A stretch of 64,000 nt of DNA, taken from an uncultured Prevotella sp. (lineage in GTDB: Bacteria > Bacteroidota > Bacteroidia > Bacteroidales > Bacteroidaceae). This document shows, piece after piece, positions 62,612 to 64,000 of the stretch. The translations under genes were made by a program, and so were the position numbers. The stretch's first letter is position 1, and every line of letters starts with the position of its first letter. The stretch is taken from contig CAMVUM010000007.1 in the NCBI GenBank assembly GCA_947170725.1, positions 1 to 64,000 on the forward strand. Reading direction: 5' to 3'. Under the pieces are notes generated by a model. It ran no database searches. It was not told the origin of the DNA and saw only the letters and a program-made list of their open reading frames with translations.

Positions 62612-64000
62612 AAGTTTTTACAATTATATTGTGTATCGTGTGCGGGGGGCTCGTTTCCTCCGCGCACGATTGCGTTTTGTCCGAATCCTTCGACCGCGGA
62701 TGGCGCTTCACACTCGCCGATTCGGCCGGAATGGCCGCTCCGGAATATGACGACAGCCGGTGGCGGTGTCTCGATGTGCCCCATGACTGGGCCATCGAAG
62801 GCGATTTCCACGTCGGTAATCCGTCGGGGGCCGGCGGAGGAGCGCTGCCAGGAGGCATAGGATGGTATCGGAAACATTTCCGTTCCGACGCTTCCGGCCG
62901 TACATTCATAGCTTTCGACGGTGTCTATATGAACTCGACGGTCTATGTCAACGGCCGCGAAGTGGGCTTCCGCCCGTATGGCTACAGCTCGTTTGAATAT
63001 GACATAACGCCATACGTCACGGCGGGCGACAATGTCGTTGCCGTGCGCGTGGACAACAGCGACCAGCCCAACAGCCGGTGGTATAGCGGATGCGGCATCT
63101 ACCGCCACGTGTGGCTCACCGTCACGGAGCGTCTGCGCATAGCTCATTGGGGCGTTCATGTGATGACGGAGGCCGACGGCCGGATGACGGTCAGAACCGA
63201 ACTGGACGGCGAGGGGGCTGTCGGGGCTACGGTGCGCCATACCGTGACGGACGCTCAGGGCCTCATTCTGGCTTCATCGTCGGCACGGGTCAAGGCTGCC
63301 GACGTTGCGGAGGACTCACAGCGTCTTCGTATCAGGCGTCCGCAGCTGTGGTCGCCGGAGAGTCCCTATATATATAAGGTGCGGACAGAGGTTATCGTCG
63401 ACGGCCGCACGGTCGACGAGGTAGTCACCGTGACGGGCTTCCGCTCGTTCCGTTTCGACGCCGCCACCGGCTTCTGGCTCAACGGCCGCAATGTGAAGAT
63501 AAACGGTGTGTGTGAGCATCACGACCTCGGATGTCTCGGAGCGGCGTTCAACGAAGACGCCATGCACCGCAAGCTTGTCCGCCTGAAGGCGATGGGATGC
63601 AACGCCATCCGTTGCTCCCACAATCCTCCGGCGCCGGAACTGCTTACGATGTGCGACACGATGGGATTTATCGTGATGGACGAGAGCTTCGACATGTGGC
63701 GCCGCCGCAAGACGAAGAACGACTACGCCCGCTTCTTCGACGAGTGGCATGAGCGCGATCTCAGTGATCTTGTGCGCCGTGACCGAAACCATCCCTCCGT
63801 ACTGATGTGGTCCATCGGCAATGAGGTTCTTGAACAGTGGTCATCGGCTGAGGCCGATACGCTGTCGCTCGAACAGGCCAATCTCATTCTCAATGCTGGT
63901 CATGACGCTTCGACGCTCGCCCGCGAGGGGGAGATGAGCGTCAACTCGCTGCTCACGCGCCACCTTGCCGACATCGTGCGCCGTCTTGACCCGACGCGGC
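62608..64000 (+). CDS. GH2 family glycoside hydrolase (predicted beta-galactosidase), partial
   Basis: The open frame starts with the ATG that overlaps the GH31 stop and runs off the window end, so only about 464 residues are seen. A signal peptide (about 1-18) is followed by the sugar-binding domain (SFDRGWRFTLADS and VPHDWAIEGDF), an Ig-like domain, then the barrel, with KINGVCEHHDLG near residue 299 and NAIRCSHNPPAPE. The acid/base is E406 in SIGNEV. The nucleophile lies past the end. In the xyloglucan setting the likely role is to remove galactose. Stop and C-terminus are not visible. Confidence 0.9.
   Translation, partial: MKVFTIILCIVCGGLVSSAHDCVLSESFDRGWRFTLADSAGMAAPEYDDSRWRCLDVPHDWAIEGDFHVGNPSGAGGGALPGGIGWYRKHFRSDASGRTFIAFDGVYMNSTVYVNGREVGFRPYGYSSFEYDITPYVTAGDNVVAVRVDNSDQPNSRWYSGCGIYRHVWLTVTERLRIAHWGVHVMTEADGRMTVRTELDGEGAVGATVRHTVTDAQGLILASSSARVKAADVAEDSQRLRIRRPQLWSPESPYIYKVRTEVIVDGRTVDEVVTVTGFRSFRFDAATGFWLNGRNVKINGVCEHHDLGCLGAAFNEDAMHRKLVRLKAMGCNAIRCSHNPPAPELLTMCDTMGFIVMDESFDMWRRRKTKNDYARFFDEWHERDLSDLVRRDRNHPSVLMWSIGNEVLEQWSSAEADTLSLEQANLILNAGHDASTLAREGEMSVNSLLTRHLADIVRRLDPTR

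Overview
The window reads as a Bacteroidales chromosome, most likely Prevotella-like; the genus is not proven. Reasons: many start regions carry the Bacteroidetes sigma box TAnnTTTG about 5-10 bases before a plausible start site, several with TTG 19-20 bases upstream; Shine-Dalgarno sequences are mostly absent; and there are SusC/SusD, a hybrid two-component regulator, and Bacteroidetes-only families (DUF4199, DUF6452, DUF6048, DUF4827). No phage, transposase, CRISPR array or defence operon was seen.

Layout. 1-360 holds a minus-strand RNA unit: SRP RNA, then tRNA-Thr four bases later, then a strong hairpin terminator. 758-10935 is housekeeping on the plus strand: DUF4199 membrane protein, GT2 glycosyltransferase, DUF6452/DUF6048 envelope pair, ApbE flavin transferase with a Crp/Fnr regulator, a large M3 dipeptidase, dCMP deaminase, S41 protease and 5-formyl-THF cyclo-ligase. 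10936-11562 holds only gene-like debris. 11563-13060 (minus) is DUF721 plus recF. 13205-24386 carries a TPR protein, ribH, ExoIII, a lipoprotein with a repetitive helical tail, DsbD, cysteine desulfidase, a small beta-barrel protein, initiator tRNA, TetR-fabG and a pseudouridine synthase. 25050-37730 carries a lipocalin-like lipoprotein, the TamB/TamA pair, a sugar nucleotidyltransferase, an NrnA-type DHH phosphoesterase, a DUF4827 lipoprotein and glmM.

38053-43079 is a four-gene polysaccharide O-acetylation cassette (SGNH esterase, MBOAT, two DHHW/AlgX-like proteins). 44039 to the window end is a polysaccharide utilisation locus: HTCS regulator, SusC, SusD, two surface lipoproteins, BACON-GH5, PA14-GH31 and a GH2 that runs off the end. 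The enzyme set and the PA14 insert fit xyloglucan: GH5 cuts the backbone outside the cell, SusC/D import the oligosaccharides, GH31 removes xylose and GH2 removes galactose in the periplasm, and the HTCS senses an oligosaccharide.

The least explained signals are non-coding. A 419-bp element occurs twice (14587-15005 and 43209-43627); the copies align without a gap at about 78% identity, show no codon-like substitution pattern, and share a 35-bp stem that includes a compensatory pair change. A 22-bp-phased array of GTAAC/GTTAC dyads (57972-58060) lies between the lipoprotein genes and GH5. Leader-region repeats with a 21-22 bp period occur at 549-650 and 11870-11941. Gene-free stretches with nothing recognisable beyond the listed sites: 5751-5927, 20621-20903, 24507-24776, 32976-33395, 37822-37984 and 43628-43985.
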